Below, piece by piece: positions 18,289-27,180 of a DNA stretch of 64,000 bases. The DNA is taken from NCBI GenBank assembly GCA_016715065.1, contig JADKBN010000004.1:310001-374000 (forward strand), in the 5' to 3' direction. A program made the translations under genes and the position numbers. This DNA comes from Fibrobacterota bacterium. GTDB taxonomy: Bacteria; Fibrobacterota; Fibrobacteria; UBA5070. Below the pieces are notes generated by a model. That model ran no database searches. It was not told the DNA's origin and saw nothing but the letters and a program-made list of their open reading frames with translations. The first letter of the stretch is position 1. Each line of letters begins with the position of its first letter.

Positions 18289-19518
18289 CTACCGGATCAA
18301 GGGCACCAGCCAGCTTCTCGCACCTCCTTCGGCCATTCGCGCCCGAACCACCACCCCTTGCGAAGTGCCTGACTTCGGCCGGATCGTCCAGGTGCCGTCG
18401 TGGCTGGAAACGGCCGGAGCGATCGATCGGCCGTCCAGCCCCACGCACTCCAGATGGCGGACGGATTCTGGCAAACCGGACAGGACGAACGATCCATCCG
18501 CAACCTGGGTCAAGCGAAGAGGGGACACCGAACGCGGGACTCCGATCGCGCCCGTCTGCGAAGGCGCGATGTGACGCATCACGAAGCTGGACATCACGGG
18601 AAGGAGGTTGCCAGTCGGGGCGCCGTACCAAGGCAGGTGGTCGCCATCGGGAGCCCGGTGGAATTCGCATTCCAATCCCACCGAGTCGCAACGCTCGACG
18701 ATGTGGATCGCTTCGTCCACGACCACGACCGTATCCTTGACTCCGTGGTAGATCATGATCGGAGGATCTTCATGCCCCAGGTTGGGTAGTTCTCCATAGA
18801 GGCCTCCCGACCAATCCACGATGCCTCGCACCGACATGGAGGCCTCGGGATGGTTTTCCGGTCGGATGGGTTTCCCGATCGAATCGCTCACGTAGAGGTC
18901 CCAGGGCGTCACTCCGGCGGTCAATGCGGCCACCGCTCCCGCCGAACCTCCTCCGAGAAAGATGTTCGCGGTGTCCACCCCCAATTCCTTGGCATGGGCA
19001 TGCACGTAGCGCAGTGCGGCTTTGGTGTCGATGAACGCCGCGTTCGCCGCTCGCAACAGCATTTCGGACCCTTGCTTCTGCGGTGGCAGCATGCTCTCGG
19101 GGTTGGCCAGCTGCCAGGCGGGAACTTCCACCTTCGGCGAGTCCGGCAGCAAGCGATAGTCGATGGTGAAGGCGACCACTCCTTGGCGCGCGAGGTGCTC
19201 GCAGTGATCGGCCATCTTGGTGCGATCGCCTTTTTTGAACGAACCGGGATGCATGAAGAGGATCGCCGCCTTGGCGGATTCCGACAATCCCGGCCCGACA
19301 GGAACGTAGGCGTCCATCAGCAATTCCATGTCCCCGTGCACCTCGGTCGCGCCAAGGCCGTAGACGATTGCCGAATCGACGCGAACGCTGTAGGGCGTAT
19401 CGATCGCCGATGCGTAGTGCGGGAGCGTCCAGGGTTTGGCCGACCACCCGATGGAGGCGCAGGCGAGGAAGCCGCGGAGAAGACGGATGCGAGGTCGAAT
19501 GGTTGCAAAAAATGTCAT
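18289..19518 (-). CDS. Secreted alpha/beta-hydrolase (carboxylesterase type) with C-terminal tail domain
   Basis: 409 residues. ATG 19518 has AAAGGA 7 nt upstream. The N-terminus (RPRIRLLRGFLACASIGWSAK) looks like a signal peptide. The core is an esterase/BD-FAE-type hydrolase: oxyanion motif MHPGSF (90-94), nucleophile elbow GGGSAGA with Ser192, Asp262 in GVKDTVV, and His294 in DGDHLPW. The substrate is probably an ester on a plant polysaccharide or lipid, but the sequence does not decide this. Residues 330-409 form an added domain (LTQVADGSFVLSGLPESVRHLECVGLDGR...VRARMAEG) like the C-terminal sorting-type domains of Fibrobacterota and Bacteroidota exported proteins. It sits opposite in direction between two ExbD-like paralogs and ends in a hairpin array. 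Confidence 0.88.
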   Translation of the reverse strand: MTFFATIRPRIRLLRGFLACASIGWSAKPWTLPHYASAIDTPYSVRVDSAIVYGLGATEVHGDMELLMDAYVPVGPGLSESAKAAILFMHPGSFKKGDRTKMADHCEHLARQGVVAFTIDYRLLPDSPKVEVPAWQLANPESMLPPQKQGSEMLLRAANAAFIDTKAALRYVHAHAKELGVDTANIFLGGGSAGAVAALTAGVTPWDLYVSDSIGKPIRPENHPEASMSVRGIVDWSGGLYGELPNLGHEDPPIMIYHGVKDTVVVVDEAIHIVERCDSVGLECEFHRAPDGDHLPWYGAPTGNLLPVMSSFVMRHIAPSQTGAIGVPRSVSPLRLTQVADGSFVLSGLPESVRHLECVGLDGRSIAPAVSSHDGTWTIRPKSGTSQGVVVRARMAEGGARSWLVPLIR

Positions 19519-19752
19519 TGGAGTATCCTTTCGATGCGGAATGTGCCTGAAATCGGAAAGGGCGGCCGACTCGAGAAATTCGCATCGTTCCTTGATACGT
19601 TACGTCGGCACCCCCTCCCGAGGCAACCCTTCGCAATCCGAATCCGTTGCTCGAAAAGGCAACGCGTCCGCTTCGGAGCAAGAGGGATTCGCCGGATCCG
19701 GTGATGCCGACCTGGGAAATTGCAGACAGAATCTGGTGGCGCGCCCGGAGGC

Positions 19753-19760
19753 TATGTTTT
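19753..19760 (+). promoter_or_regulatory. Conserved TATGTTTT box before paralog 2
   Basis: TATGTTTT ends 5 nt before ATG 19766. CAGACAGAATCTGG starts 30 nt upstream of the box, at the same spacing as before paralog 1. Confidence 0.4.
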
Positions 19761-19765
19761 CGCGC

Positions 19766-21394
19766 ATGGACAATCCCGACGCGAAGCAGGAGCGCAAGCC
19801 GTTTCGATTCCAGCTCAAATGGCTGATCCTTTTCTTGGCCTTGGATGCGGCCTTCGTGGCGATCGGCCTTTGGATCGTGCAGGGGAAAGGATCGGACGAA
19901 CACACTGTGTACCTGGAAGAGTATGAATTGCGTCTGGGCGCCCATGTGATCTGTCCGGTGCTGGTCAATCCCAAGGACGAGCTGTCTGATTTTCCGGACT
20001 CGGTCTGGAGTGGATTCGAGGTAGATCCGTTGAAAATCCGCCTGAGCGATCGCGAGGACGTCAAGTCCGCGGTCTTCCGGCTGGAAGCGGCCTCATCCAT
20101 GCCGTTTTCGTTGACCGAAACCCTCTTGAGGACAATGAAGAGCGCGGGTGTGGTGCATTTGGAACTGGTTGATTCCTTGGGATCGGTGCCGGTGGCTTTG
20201 CGGGAAAATCGGCCCTTCTGTTCGGCAGGCGGAAGGCTCGTGGATTGCTCTCCGTTCCTGGACAATCCAGCGGAAAAGTCCACGGCGTTGTTTTTCGCGC
20301 GATCTGATACCCTCGTGCTCCTCGTTTCCGGCAAGGGGCGGTCGATCGTGAGGTCCACGGTCATGGAGCGCGATGGCGCCGGGATGGAGGTGCTGGCCCA
20401 TGTCCGCGATTCCTTGCGCCGGTGGGTCTCGTTGATGTCGCCGGTAGATTCGGTGGGCATCCTGTTCCAGCACCGCGATCCTTTCCACAAGGTCTGCGAG
20501 ATCGCGAGGCTCGTCCGGGAAGCCGGGGGAACCTCTCCTTGGCTGGCCAAGCGCAGCCCGAACATGGAGCAATTTTTGTCAGAATACCTCGACGGCGTGA
20601 GCCTGGAGGCGGCTTGGCGCAAGGATTCCCTTGCCGACTCCCGAGGTGCGCTGCTTTGCGGTTTGGAGCGCTTGTTTTTCCGGAAGCAGGGCGTCGGCGG
20701 CGTTTTGGCCTCCGCTATTCAAAGAGACGCAGGTTGGATGCCGACTCGATTGGAGGACTCGATCGTCATTCCCGAATGCGAAGGGGAATGCCACGACATG
20801 GAGAGCTATTCGTACCGCGATTTCTCCTTACCGGCCATGCGAGAAGAGCAGAATCTGGTGCTTCGCGAAGTGCAGCTGCGGGGATTCGCCATGAAGACCT
20901 GGTCGACCTGGTGGACCCTCTACGACAACGGTCGACGCACCTCGGTTTGGGCCTACGAGGGCGGATTGGCGGGGGAGAAGGAGCTTGCCAACTACCAGAT
21001 CGACACGATCGTTCCGCTTGGGCGGGATGGGTTCCGCATCCAGCTGAAAGGTGAATCGTACCGCAACGGAAGTTGGGCGGAAAAGGGTGTGGAACTCGAT
21101 TTCGGATGGACAGAAAACAACTTCGTTTTGACCACCGTGTGCAACCGGTTCGGATGGTTCAGCGGCGAAAGCTTCAGAACCGAAGAACGTTCGGGCGATG
21201 GATGGACAGAGCGCAGTGCGGAAAACCCTCCCGCCTCGCTATTGCGACGTTGCGGCTACCGCGATCCCGGGCGGGAAGGATCGCCGGAATTCGACTGGGA
21301 GCGCAACCTGCGCATCACCCGCTGCATCACCGCCTGGTCCGAAGCAAAATCCACGTTCCGGCCCCTAGGAGTGCGATCGTTCATCGAACGGTGA
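19766..21394 (+). CDS. ExbD/TolR-like membrane protein, paralog 2 (long form)
   Basis: 542 residues from ATG 19766 (an in-frame ATG at 19754 is the alternative; the longer open frame from 19436 has no support). The N-terminal half matches paralog 1: basic start, helix LILFLALDAAFVAIGLWIV with an Asp, DEHTVYLEEYELRLGAHVICP, and SSMPFSLTETLLRTMKSAGVVHLELVD. A second domain (about 290-542) is shared only with paralog 4: WMPTRLEDSIVIPECEGEC, LREVQLRGFAMKTWSTWW, LYDNGRRTSVW, LKGESYRNGSWAEKGVELDFG, and the end RNLRITRCITAWSEAKSTFRP. The C-terminal domain is not recognised; YDNGRRTSVW recalls MORN/YwqK-type strands. Four tandem copies suggest a lineage-specific expansion. Role unknown. Confidence 0.82.
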   Translation: MDNPDAKQERKPFRFQLKWLILFLALDAAFVAIGLWIVQGKGSDEHTVYLEEYELRLGAHVICPVLVNPKDELSDFPDSVWSGFEVDPLKIRLSDREDVKSAVFRLEAASSMPFSLTETLLRTMKSAGVVHLELVDSLGSVPVALRENRPFCSAGGRLVDCSPFLDNPAEKSTALFFARSDTLVLLVSGKGRSIVRSTVMERDGAGMEVLAHVRDSLRRWVSLMSPVDSVGILFQHRDPFHKVCEIARLVREAGGTSPWLAKRSPNMEQFLSEYLDGVSLEAAWRKDSLADSRGALLCGLERLFFRKQGVGGVLASAIQRDAGWMPTRLEDSIVIPECEGECHDMESYSYRDFSLPAMREEQNLVLREVQLRGFAMKTWSTWWTLYDNGRRTSVWAYEGGLAGEKELANYQIDTIVPLGRDGFRIQLKGESYRNGSWAEKGVELDFGWTENNFVLTTVCNRFGWFSGESFRTEERSGDGWTERSAENPPASLLRRCGYRDPGREGSPEFDWERNLRITRCITAWSEAKSTFRPLGVRSFIER

Positions 21395-21442
21395 TCTCGC
21401 CCGATTCCTCGGCGATTCGGAAAAAGGTGGTCGTGGGAGTTT

Positions 21443-21450
21443 TATGTTTT
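21443..21450 (+). promoter_or_regulatory. Conserved TATGTTTT box before paralog 3
   Basis: TATGTTTT ends 4 nt before ATG 21455. Here the ATG inside the box is out of frame, which shows the box is conserved as DNA rather than as a start codon. Confidence 0.45.
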
Positions 21451-21454
21451 GGAC

Positions 21455-22324
21455 ATGGAATTCCCCAACTCCCCTCTGGAATCGAAGTCCATTCGCCCTC
21501 GCGCCAAATGGATCGGCTTGTCTCTGCTCTTCGTCGGGGTCCTTTTAGCCGTTGCCTATCCCCTCCTGTTCCAGGTTGTTCCTGCCGACGAACACCTCGT
21601 TTACCTGGATGAGAAGGAGTTGCGGCACGGAAAGGATGTCCTCTGTCCCATGGTGGTCAATCCCAAGGATGGCCTTCCGGATTATCCGGATTCCGTATGG
21701 ATGGGCAACTACATCGCGCCTCTTCGGGAAAGGATGGAGGAGCGCAAGGATCTGGAGACGTCCTCTTTCCGCATCCAGACGACGCCGACGATCCCCTTCG
21801 CCACGCTGAGGGCCGTGCTGCTTTCCATGCAGTATGCAGGAGTGACCCATGTGGAGTTGGTGGATTCCCAAGGCAACGTGCCGGTCCGAGCCAAATTCGA
21901 AGTGGCCTTTTCCGTTTTCGGAGGGCGTCTGGATGGCGGGCCCTTCAACGACTCCTTCGCCTTGCTCATGGAACGGAACGATTCCCTGGTCTTCGTGGCA
22001 TACAGGAAAAGCGGCATATCGGTTCGGTTTGCGACGTTGAACCGCGTGTCGTCTTCCGGGAAGACTCCCCTTTCGATCCAGGATTCCCTGGTGGCCTGGA
22101 AGACATTGGCCCCTGCGGCTCGGCCCATCGATCTTTTGGTCGATCCCCTCCAGACCTCCCCGCAGGTGTGCCGGATTTCCCGGTTGGCGCTGGGGATCAA
22201 CGGAGCTCCGCCCCGCTTGGCGCAGAGACCTCGCCAATTGGAGGATTTCCTGACCAAGATTCTGGATACCGTGGGTGGAAGGTTCGTTCCCGAGGCGAAA
22301 CCGAAAGCGAAGCGCCAGCGCTGA
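21455..22324 (+). CDS. ExbD/TolR-like membrane protein, paralog 3 (short form)
   Basis: 289 residues from ATG 21455. The most divergent of the four: membrane helix WIGLSLLFVGVLLAVAYPLLF has no Asp, and the following DEHLVYLDEKELRHGKDVLCPMVVNPKD and TIPFATLRAVLLSMQYAGVTHVELVD keep the family pattern. Like paralog 1 it lacks the second domain; it ends with a Lys/Pro-rich tail (PEAKPKAKRQR). It lies 60 nt after paralog 2, with its own TATGTTTT box. Without the membrane Asp it could not carry out ExbD-type proton coupling, if that is the ancestral role; it may be a structural partner of the others. Confidence 0.78.
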   Translation: MEFPNSPLESKSIRPRAKWIGLSLLFVGVLLAVAYPLLFQVVPADEHLVYLDEKELRHGKDVLCPMVVNPKDGLPDYPDSVWMGNYIAPLRERMEERKDLETSSFRIQTTPTIPFATLRAVLLSMQYAGVTHVELVDSQGNVPVRAKFEVAFSVFGGRLDGGPFNDSFALLMERNDSLVFVAYRKSGISVRFATLNRVSSSGKTPLSIQDSLVAWKTLAPAARPIDLLVDPLQTSPQVCRISRLALGINGAPPRLAQRPRQLEDFLTKILDTVGGRFVPEAKPKAKRQR

Positions 22325-22424
22325 CCGGCGGGATGGAGCGTGTCGCCAGAATTTGACCGGGGCCGCGATCCGCGGATCGCGCAGTGCATCACCCATGGCA
22401 GGTCCAGCGAAGGGATCCGAAGCC

Positions 22425-22432
22425 TATGTTTT
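22425..22432 (+). promoter_or_regulatory. Conserved TATGTTTT box before paralog 4
   Basis: TATGTTTT followed by CGGAC and then ATG 22438. No CAGAC-type motif lies 30 nt upstream in this case. Confidence 0.4.
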
Positions 22433-22437
22433 CGGAC

Positions 22438-24105
22438 ATGGTCATTCCCGACTCCAATCCAGAGCGCAAGTCGTTTCGTTTTCGCCCCAAGTGGATCTCC
22501 CTTTTTTTCGCATTCGCCGCGGCTTTGGTGCCGATCGGTTTTTGGATCGCGCAGGGGAATGAATTGGACGAGCACAAGGAGGAGGCACGAGGTTCGGACG
22601 AACACTTGGTGTACCTGGACAAGCACGAGTTACGTCTGGGTGCCGTAGTGATCTGCCCGGTGTTACCCGGTCCGAGGGATCAATCGCCGGATCTTCCAGA
22701 TTCTGTCTGGTATGGAAGCGAAATCGAGCCGCTGAAGAGACGATTGATCTCGCGCGAGGATGCCAAGACCGGCGTGCTTCGATTGGGCGCGACGCCCAGC
22801 ATGTCCTATTCGATGATCGAGGCGGTCCTGAGAACCGTGCGCAGCGCTGGTGTGGCGAGCATGGAGCTGGTCGATCCCAGCGGCTCGGTTGCGGTGGCGT
22901 TGCTCGATGTTTCGCCGATCTGCTACGATGCGAGAATTGTCGAGGACTGTTCGCCGGTGGCGGATTTCGGGAACGAGGACTCCTTCTCCTGGTTCCTGGA
23001 ACGATCGGACACCCTTTGGTTTCTCGCTTCCGGCCAGGGCCGTTCGATCGTGCGTTCCGTTCCCTGGACGGGCTGGGGCGTAGATTCCGCGGCGAACTCG
23101 CCAGTGCGCGATTCCGTGCGCCGTTGGATGGCATGGACGACGCGTGGCGATAGCCTCGATTCTGTGGGCATTTATTTTTTCCCCACGAACTCGTTCCGCA
23201 AGGTGTTCGGGATCGCGAAGTTCATCCGGGAGGCCACCGGAAAGACGACCTGGATCGCGGAACAGCCTCGGAAAATGAGTCAGTATTTGTCTGATTTTTC
23301 CGCCGTTGCCAACTTCAAGGATGCGCAGCGAAGGGATTCGGCGACCCGATCCCGTGGCGTATCGCTTGCTGGCTTGGATCGGATCTACTTCCGCAAACAT
23401 GGCGAGGGATCGTTTCTGGTCTCCGCTTCCCGGGAAGCGGAGACGTGGATGCCTTTGGCATTGGATGCGAAGATCGTTCCTCCCGAATGCGACCCCGAGT
23501 GTCAGGATCGGGGCGGATTTTCGCACCGAGATTTCCCCCTTCCTCCAGTTCTCGTCGGCCACCGCCTGGTCCTTCGCCAAGTGCAGTATCGGGGAGTCGG
23601 CATGAAGACGTGGCCCATCTGGTGGGCCCTTTACGACAATGGCCAACGGACTTCGGTTTGGACCTTCAAGGGTGGATTGGTGCGAGACAAGGAGCTGACG
23701 AACTACCAGATCGACAAGATCGTCCCACTTGGGCAGTCTGGGTTCCGCATCCGGCTGAAAGGCGAATCGTACCGGAACGGCTCCTGGACGGAGAAGGGCG
23801 TGGAACTCGATTTCGGCCAGGCAGAAAACGATTTCGTTTTGAATTCCGTGGGAAACCGGTTCGGATGGTTCAGCGGCGATGAGTTTCATTCCGAAGAACG
23901 ATCTGGCGACGGATGGATCCAGCGCAAGGTTTCCGAGCCTCCAAAAAGCCTGTTGCGCTCCTGCGGATACAAGGATCCGGGCACTGAAGGCGCGCCGGAA
24001 TACGACTTTGACCGCAATCTGCGCATCACCCGCTGCATCACCGCCTGGTCCAAAGCGAAATCCACCTTCCGGCCCGCGGGGGAGAAATCGTTCATCGAAC
24101 GCTGA
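22438..24105 (+). CDS. ExbD/TolR-like membrane protein, paralog 4 (long form)
   Basis: 555 residues from ATG 22438. Same plan as paralog 2: basic N-terminus, helix WISLFFAFAAALVPIGFWIA (no Asp), an extra acidic insert (DEHKEEARGSDEH), then LVYLDKHELRLGAVVICP and PSMSYSMIEAVLRTVRSAGVASMELVD. Its C-terminal domain is closely similar to that of paralog 2, including LYDNGQRTSVWTFKGGL, NYQIDKIVPLGQSGFRI, LKGESYRNGSW, and RNLRITRCITAWSKAKSTFRP. Identity appears higher in the C-terminal than in the N-terminal half, which could reflect gene conversion. The repeat mosaic begins 15 nt after the stop. Confidence 0.82.
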   Translation: MVIPDSNPERKSFRFRPKWISLFFAFAAALVPIGFWIAQGNELDEHKEEARGSDEHLVYLDKHELRLGAVVICPVLPGPRDQSPDLPDSVWYGSEIEPLKRRLISREDAKTGVLRLGATPSMSYSMIEAVLRTVRSAGVASMELVDPSGSVAVALLDVSPICYDARIVEDCSPVADFGNEDSFSWFLERSDTLWFLASGQGRSIVRSVPWTGWGVDSAANSPVRDSVRRWMAWTTRGDSLDSVGIYFFPTNSFRKVFGIAKFIREATGKTTWIAEQPRKMSQYLSDFSAVANFKDAQRRDSATRSRGVSLAGLDRIYFRKHGEGSFLVSASREAETWMPLALDAKIVPPECDPECQDRGGFSHRDFPLPPVLVGHRLVLRQVQYRGVGMKTWPIWWALYDNGQRTSVWTFKGGLVRDKELTNYQIDKIVPLGQSGFRIRLKGESYRNGSWTEKGVELDFGQAENDFVLNSVGNRFGWFSGDEFHSEERSGDGWIQRKVSEPPKSLLRSCGYKDPGTEGAPEYDFDRNLRITRCITAWSKAKSTFRPAGEKSFIER

Positions 24106-24294
24106 CGCTGCACTGGGCTTGACGTCATTGCATGCCATTGCTTTTCCGGGTTTGCGCCCGGCGTGCCTCTTTGCAGGACTTTGTCCTGCACCAGTTTACA
24201 GGAGGACGCTTCCCGCTCCTCCTGTACCTCCTAGGGGCAAAGGACCGTATTGCCACGGCCCTTTGCAATCCCGGGCACCAAGGGGGCTTTGACT

Positions 24295-24399
24295 GGAACG
24301 GCCATGCCAGTTCGCTGGGCTAGCGGAAACAATGGAAATCGATGCATCGAGAGATGGCATCAGGGACGCGATCGACATTCTCATGGCTCTGGCCGTTCC
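24295..24399 (-). repeat. GGAACGGCC-bounded element, copy 4 (inverted)
   Basis: 105 bp with exact ends and CATCAGGGACGCGATCG core in inverted orientation, 168 bp before a direct copy. Confidence 0.8.
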
Positions 24400-24566
24400 A
24401 ATCCCCAAAGCCCCCTTGGAACCCCTCCAGTTCAGCAGCGGCATGGAATAGCCAGCCTCAAGCAACCTGTAAGCCCCGACAGCTGTCGGGGCCAACAATA
24501 GCCCGTATCAGACATAATCTGGCAATCAAGCAGAACTGACACGGGGGTCCGGGGGGCGCGGTTCAT

Positions 24567-24675
24567 GGAGCGGCCAATGGGTATTGGCGATATCGATCGC
24601 GTCCCTGATGATTTGGCTTCGTCCGCTGGCGTTCATCCCACCCGGCGCACCTGGCTGGTCTGACATGGCCGTTCC
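24567..24675 (+). repeat. GGAACGGCC-bounded element, copy 5
   Basis: 109 bp; the left end is GGAGCGGCC (one change), the right end GGCCGTTCC. The core is intact. Confidence 0.82.
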
Positions 24676-24828
24676 AGTTAGCGCCCCCCGGCGCCGGAGT
24701 CCAGAGGGACGGCGTCAGTCCCTCTGGCCGGGGTCACGGGTCCCGGTGGACCCGTGAATACGGCACCCGGGCCGCCCCGGGAGAGCTCGGCGCAGCCGAA
24801 AAAGCTCCGGCGCAAAGCCGGAAAGCTC

Positions 24829-26094
24829 TTACTTCAGGACGTACGGCGCCGATCGGTAGAGGCGAAACTCCCGCAAGGCTCCCGGGAGTGAATTGGGCTG
24901 GATGGCGCTGGAGCCCAGCGTGAGCCTGGTGGTTTCGCTGGGGCGCGGGAAGAAGGCGCCGGAGTCCACCGATGGCGCGTCCAGGGGGATCTTTTGGCCG
25001 TTCATCCAAAGAGAAAAGCCAGAGGCGCGGTCCAAGGAAGAGGCCACATCCACCCAGCCTCGGGTGGCCATGCGGTAACTGGTTTGGGAGCGCACCACGC
25101 ACAAGCGCGCGGGCTGCCCGCGCCAGGCGGCCAGGCGCAGACGGCCATCGGATTGGATGGCCACTTCCAGGTTCCGCGAGCCGATGTCGGCGATCACGGC
25201 GAGTCCGGAATCCGTCTCCGCTGGCAGTGAATCCAGCCACATCTTGGCGAACACGCCCAGGCGGTAGGTGGAATCCAAGCCCACCAGCGAATCCACGGAA
25301 ACCATCGCGATGGGCTCGAAGCGGATGGCCTGGTAGGCGTCCACCGCCCGCAGTGAGGGGTTGCCGGAAAGGACGGGCTTGAGGCTGGTGAAGGCGGTCA
25401 GCGGAGTGGCTCCGTTGAAGTCCCAGCCCACGAACGGATCCGTGGCCAGCACCCAGCTTTTCACGTCGGTGTTGGTGGATGTCGCGACTCCCACCACGGT
25501 GGGGACGCCGTCGACCGGCAGAATGTCCTGGCGGGACCATTCTTGGGATTCGCTTCCCAAAACCAGCTCCACTTTCTGTCCGGGCAGACTCTTGACCTGG
25601 ACAAATCCAGGCTTGGTGGCGAGCCCTCCTGGGATCCCCAGGATGTGGGCCCGGGTAGGGGCGCCTGCGGAGGTGTCGATGGCCACCCATCCCACGATCC
25701 AGCGGTCCAGAGAGAGGTTCTGGGTTTTTTGGGCGGACCCCTCCAGGGCCAGTCGCCCGGAGATCGCGCCCCACTGAGGTTGGGCCACCGATACCACCCA
25801 TTGTCCGGAGGGCAGATTGGCGAAGGCGAACCGCCCCTGGGCATCGGTGCGGGTGGAGTCCTGGGGTGCCCGCACCAGCTTGGCATCCCACAGGTATACG
25901 GTAACTCCTTCGGCGGAAGGCTTGGATCCGGAAAGGCGCCGCGCCGCACCCATGTTCTCCGTTCCCACCGTCCCCGCGATGGATCCGCCCCCGGGACCTC
26001 GGCTCGGCTCGGCGGCGGTGGAGCCTCCTCCACCGCACGAAGCCAAAAGGAAAGAGGCGAGTGCGAGGAAGATGGATTTTGGGGTGGTGCTCAT
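24829..26094 (-). CDS. Lipoprotein with carboxypeptidase-regulatory-like and LamG-like domains
   Basis: 421 residues. The start is MSTTPKSIFLALASFLLASC, a lipoprotein signal with lipobox LASC and a glycine run after the Cys. Residues 35-125 resemble a carboxypeptidase-regulatory/prealbumin-type beta-sandwich (GSIAGTV, VTVYLWDAKLV, TRTDAQGRFAFANLPSGQWVVSV). The C-terminal 200 residues look like a concanavalin/LamG fold (AVDAYQAIRFEP, RLGVFAKMWLD, LEVAIQSDGRLRLAAWRG, FSLWMNGQKIPLD, TLGSSAIQPNSLPGALREFRLY). It probably binds a glycan or protein at the outer membrane. The gene starts 42 nt after the TIGR02147 gene in the same direction, so the two likely form an operon. It ends at a hairpin array. 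Confidence 0.85.
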   Translation of the reverse strand: MSTTPKSIFLALASFLLASCGGGGSTAAEPSRGPGGGSIAGTVGTENMGAARRLSGSKPSAEGVTVYLWDAKLVRAPQDSTRTDAQGRFAFANLPSGQWVVSVAQPQWGAISGRLALEGSAQKTQNLSLDRWIVGWVAIDTSAGAPTRAHILGIPGGLATKPGFVQVKSLPGQKVELVLGSESQEWSRQDILPVDGVPTVVGVATSTNTDVKSWVLATDPFVGWDFNGATPLTAFTSLKPVLSGNPSLRAVDAYQAIRFEPIAMVSVDSLVGLDSTYRLGVFAKMWLDSLPAETDSGLAVIADIGSRNLEVAIQSDGRLRLAAWRGQPARLCVVRSQTSYRMATRGWVDVASSLDRASGFSLWMNGQKIPLDAPSVDSGAFFPRPSETTRLTLGSSAIQPNSLPGALREFRLYRSAPYVLK

Positions 26095-26136
26095 GACTTG
26101 TCAAAAATGCGGGACGTGGCGCTTGTGCACAATGGG

Positions 26137-27063
26137 TTAGCTGCGATTGGTGGGACTTTGGGAGCCCACTGGTGTACGCGTGAGTGGAAACAGCTGCAAA
26201 TTGACCTGATAGACGCGGTCGGAGTGGGGAATTTCGGATGCCAAGGCGATGAGCTCGCGGCGGAAATTGCGGACCTTTTCGCGGACGACCTCGAAATGCT
26301 CGGCATCCAAGCCCACGGTCAGGGTGGAAATGTGGCGTAGATCACGATCGTGGCGAGCAAGTGACTGGCCAGCCAGCTCCAAAGTCTTGAGCTGGTAGTT
26401 GCGCACCAATCGGCTGGCCGATCGCGTGGGGGTGGAAAGGTTCGATTCCACCTGCCTGTACAATTCGCCATCTTTTTGGAGCAATCCAAGTTCCAACAGC
26501 AGCTCCACGGCTTCCCTGGCCTGCTCCCCGGAGATGGGCGGATCCAGTTGCTGGCCCAGGAGGTTCCAGTCCTGCGCAAACGGGAAATTGGTGACCAACT
26601 CGCGCAAGGGCACGATGTACCACTCCCGAAACAACTCGAATTCCCCCGCGTTGAGGATTCTTCCCTGGCGCGGGCGCGGAATCTGTCGGAGTCGATCCTG
26701 GTGGTGTTCGCGGTCCTTGGGAGTGCGGGCGTTGCCCAGTGCCACCAGGGCGGAGAAATATTCCGCCTCAGCCGGACCATGTTCCATCGCCTTGGACAAT
26801 CGGTGGGCGGCCACCAGCGAGAGGTTCTTTTCACCCAGAGCGACGCGCCGCAGAAAGGATCGGCTGGAAAATTCGCATTTGTTGGCCAGCCACTGGTAGC
26901 TCATGTTGGCGGAGTGCGCTTTGCGAAACTCGATCCAATCCCGCAGGTAGGCGTGGTAGTCCTCGTAGTCCCACACGGAGAGCTCTTCGGAAGCCTCCGG
27001 CGACGTGGCGGGAATCTGCGCGGCGGCCGATTCCTGGACCTTTCCTCTGGAAGGTGATGGCAA
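26137..27063 (-). CDS. TIGR02147 family protein (DUF4423), putative regulator
   Basis: Up to 308 residues. The first conserved block is VWDYEDYHAYLRDWIEFRKAH, then YQWLANKCEFSSRSFLRRVALGEKNLS (a helix-turn-helix-like segment), EYFSALVALGNARTPKDREHH, EWYIVPLRELV, and the end VYQVNLQLFPLTRT, a pattern I recognise as TIGR02147, known from Fibrobacter and Bdellovibrio. The family's role is not established; the HTH-like N-terminus suggests regulation. The start is unclear: TTG 27063 gives a 29-residue unconserved leader without a ribosome-binding site, while GTG near 26976 would place the conserved DYxxY block at the N-terminus as is usual. It precedes a lipoprotein gene, probably as an operon. 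Confidence 0.85.
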   Translation of the reverse strand: MPSPSRGKVQESAAAQIPATSPEASEELSVWDYEDYHAYLRDWIEFRKAHSANMSYQWLANKCEFSSRSFLRRVALGEKNLSLVAAHRLSKAMEHGPAEAEYFSALVALGNARTPKDREHHQDRLRQIPRPRQGRILNAGEFELFREWYIVPLRELVTNFPFAQDWNLLGQQLDPPISGEQAREAVELLLELGLLQKDGELYRQVESNLSTPTRSASRLVRNYQLKTLELAGQSLARHDRDLRHISTLTVGLDAEHFEVVREKVRNFRRELIALASEIPHSDRVYQVNLQLFPLTRTPVGSQSPTNRS

Positions 27064-27180
27064 TTTTGTGGAAACGGCAGCACCCCCATTGGTTGATCGA
27101 GACCACGTCCCGATGGACAGGTAGGGAATGTACCTCCTTTGGGGCGACGGGCGATCTGGACGGCGGATGGAATACGTTGC

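Larger units (their letters stand above)
24106..24828. repeat. Intergenic repeat mosaic 3
   Basis: The fullest copy of the mosaic: GCAGGAC-TTT-GTCCTGC (24173-24189), ACAGGAGG/CCTCCTGT, inverted 105-bp element, CCCCGACAGCTGTCGGGG, direct 109-bp element, CCAGAGGGAC-GGCGTCA-GTCCCTCTGG (24701-24727), then GGGTCC/GGACCC and CGGCGCAGCCG / CCGGCGCAAAGCCGG units up to the stop of the minus-strand lipoprotein gene. Confidence 0.85.
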
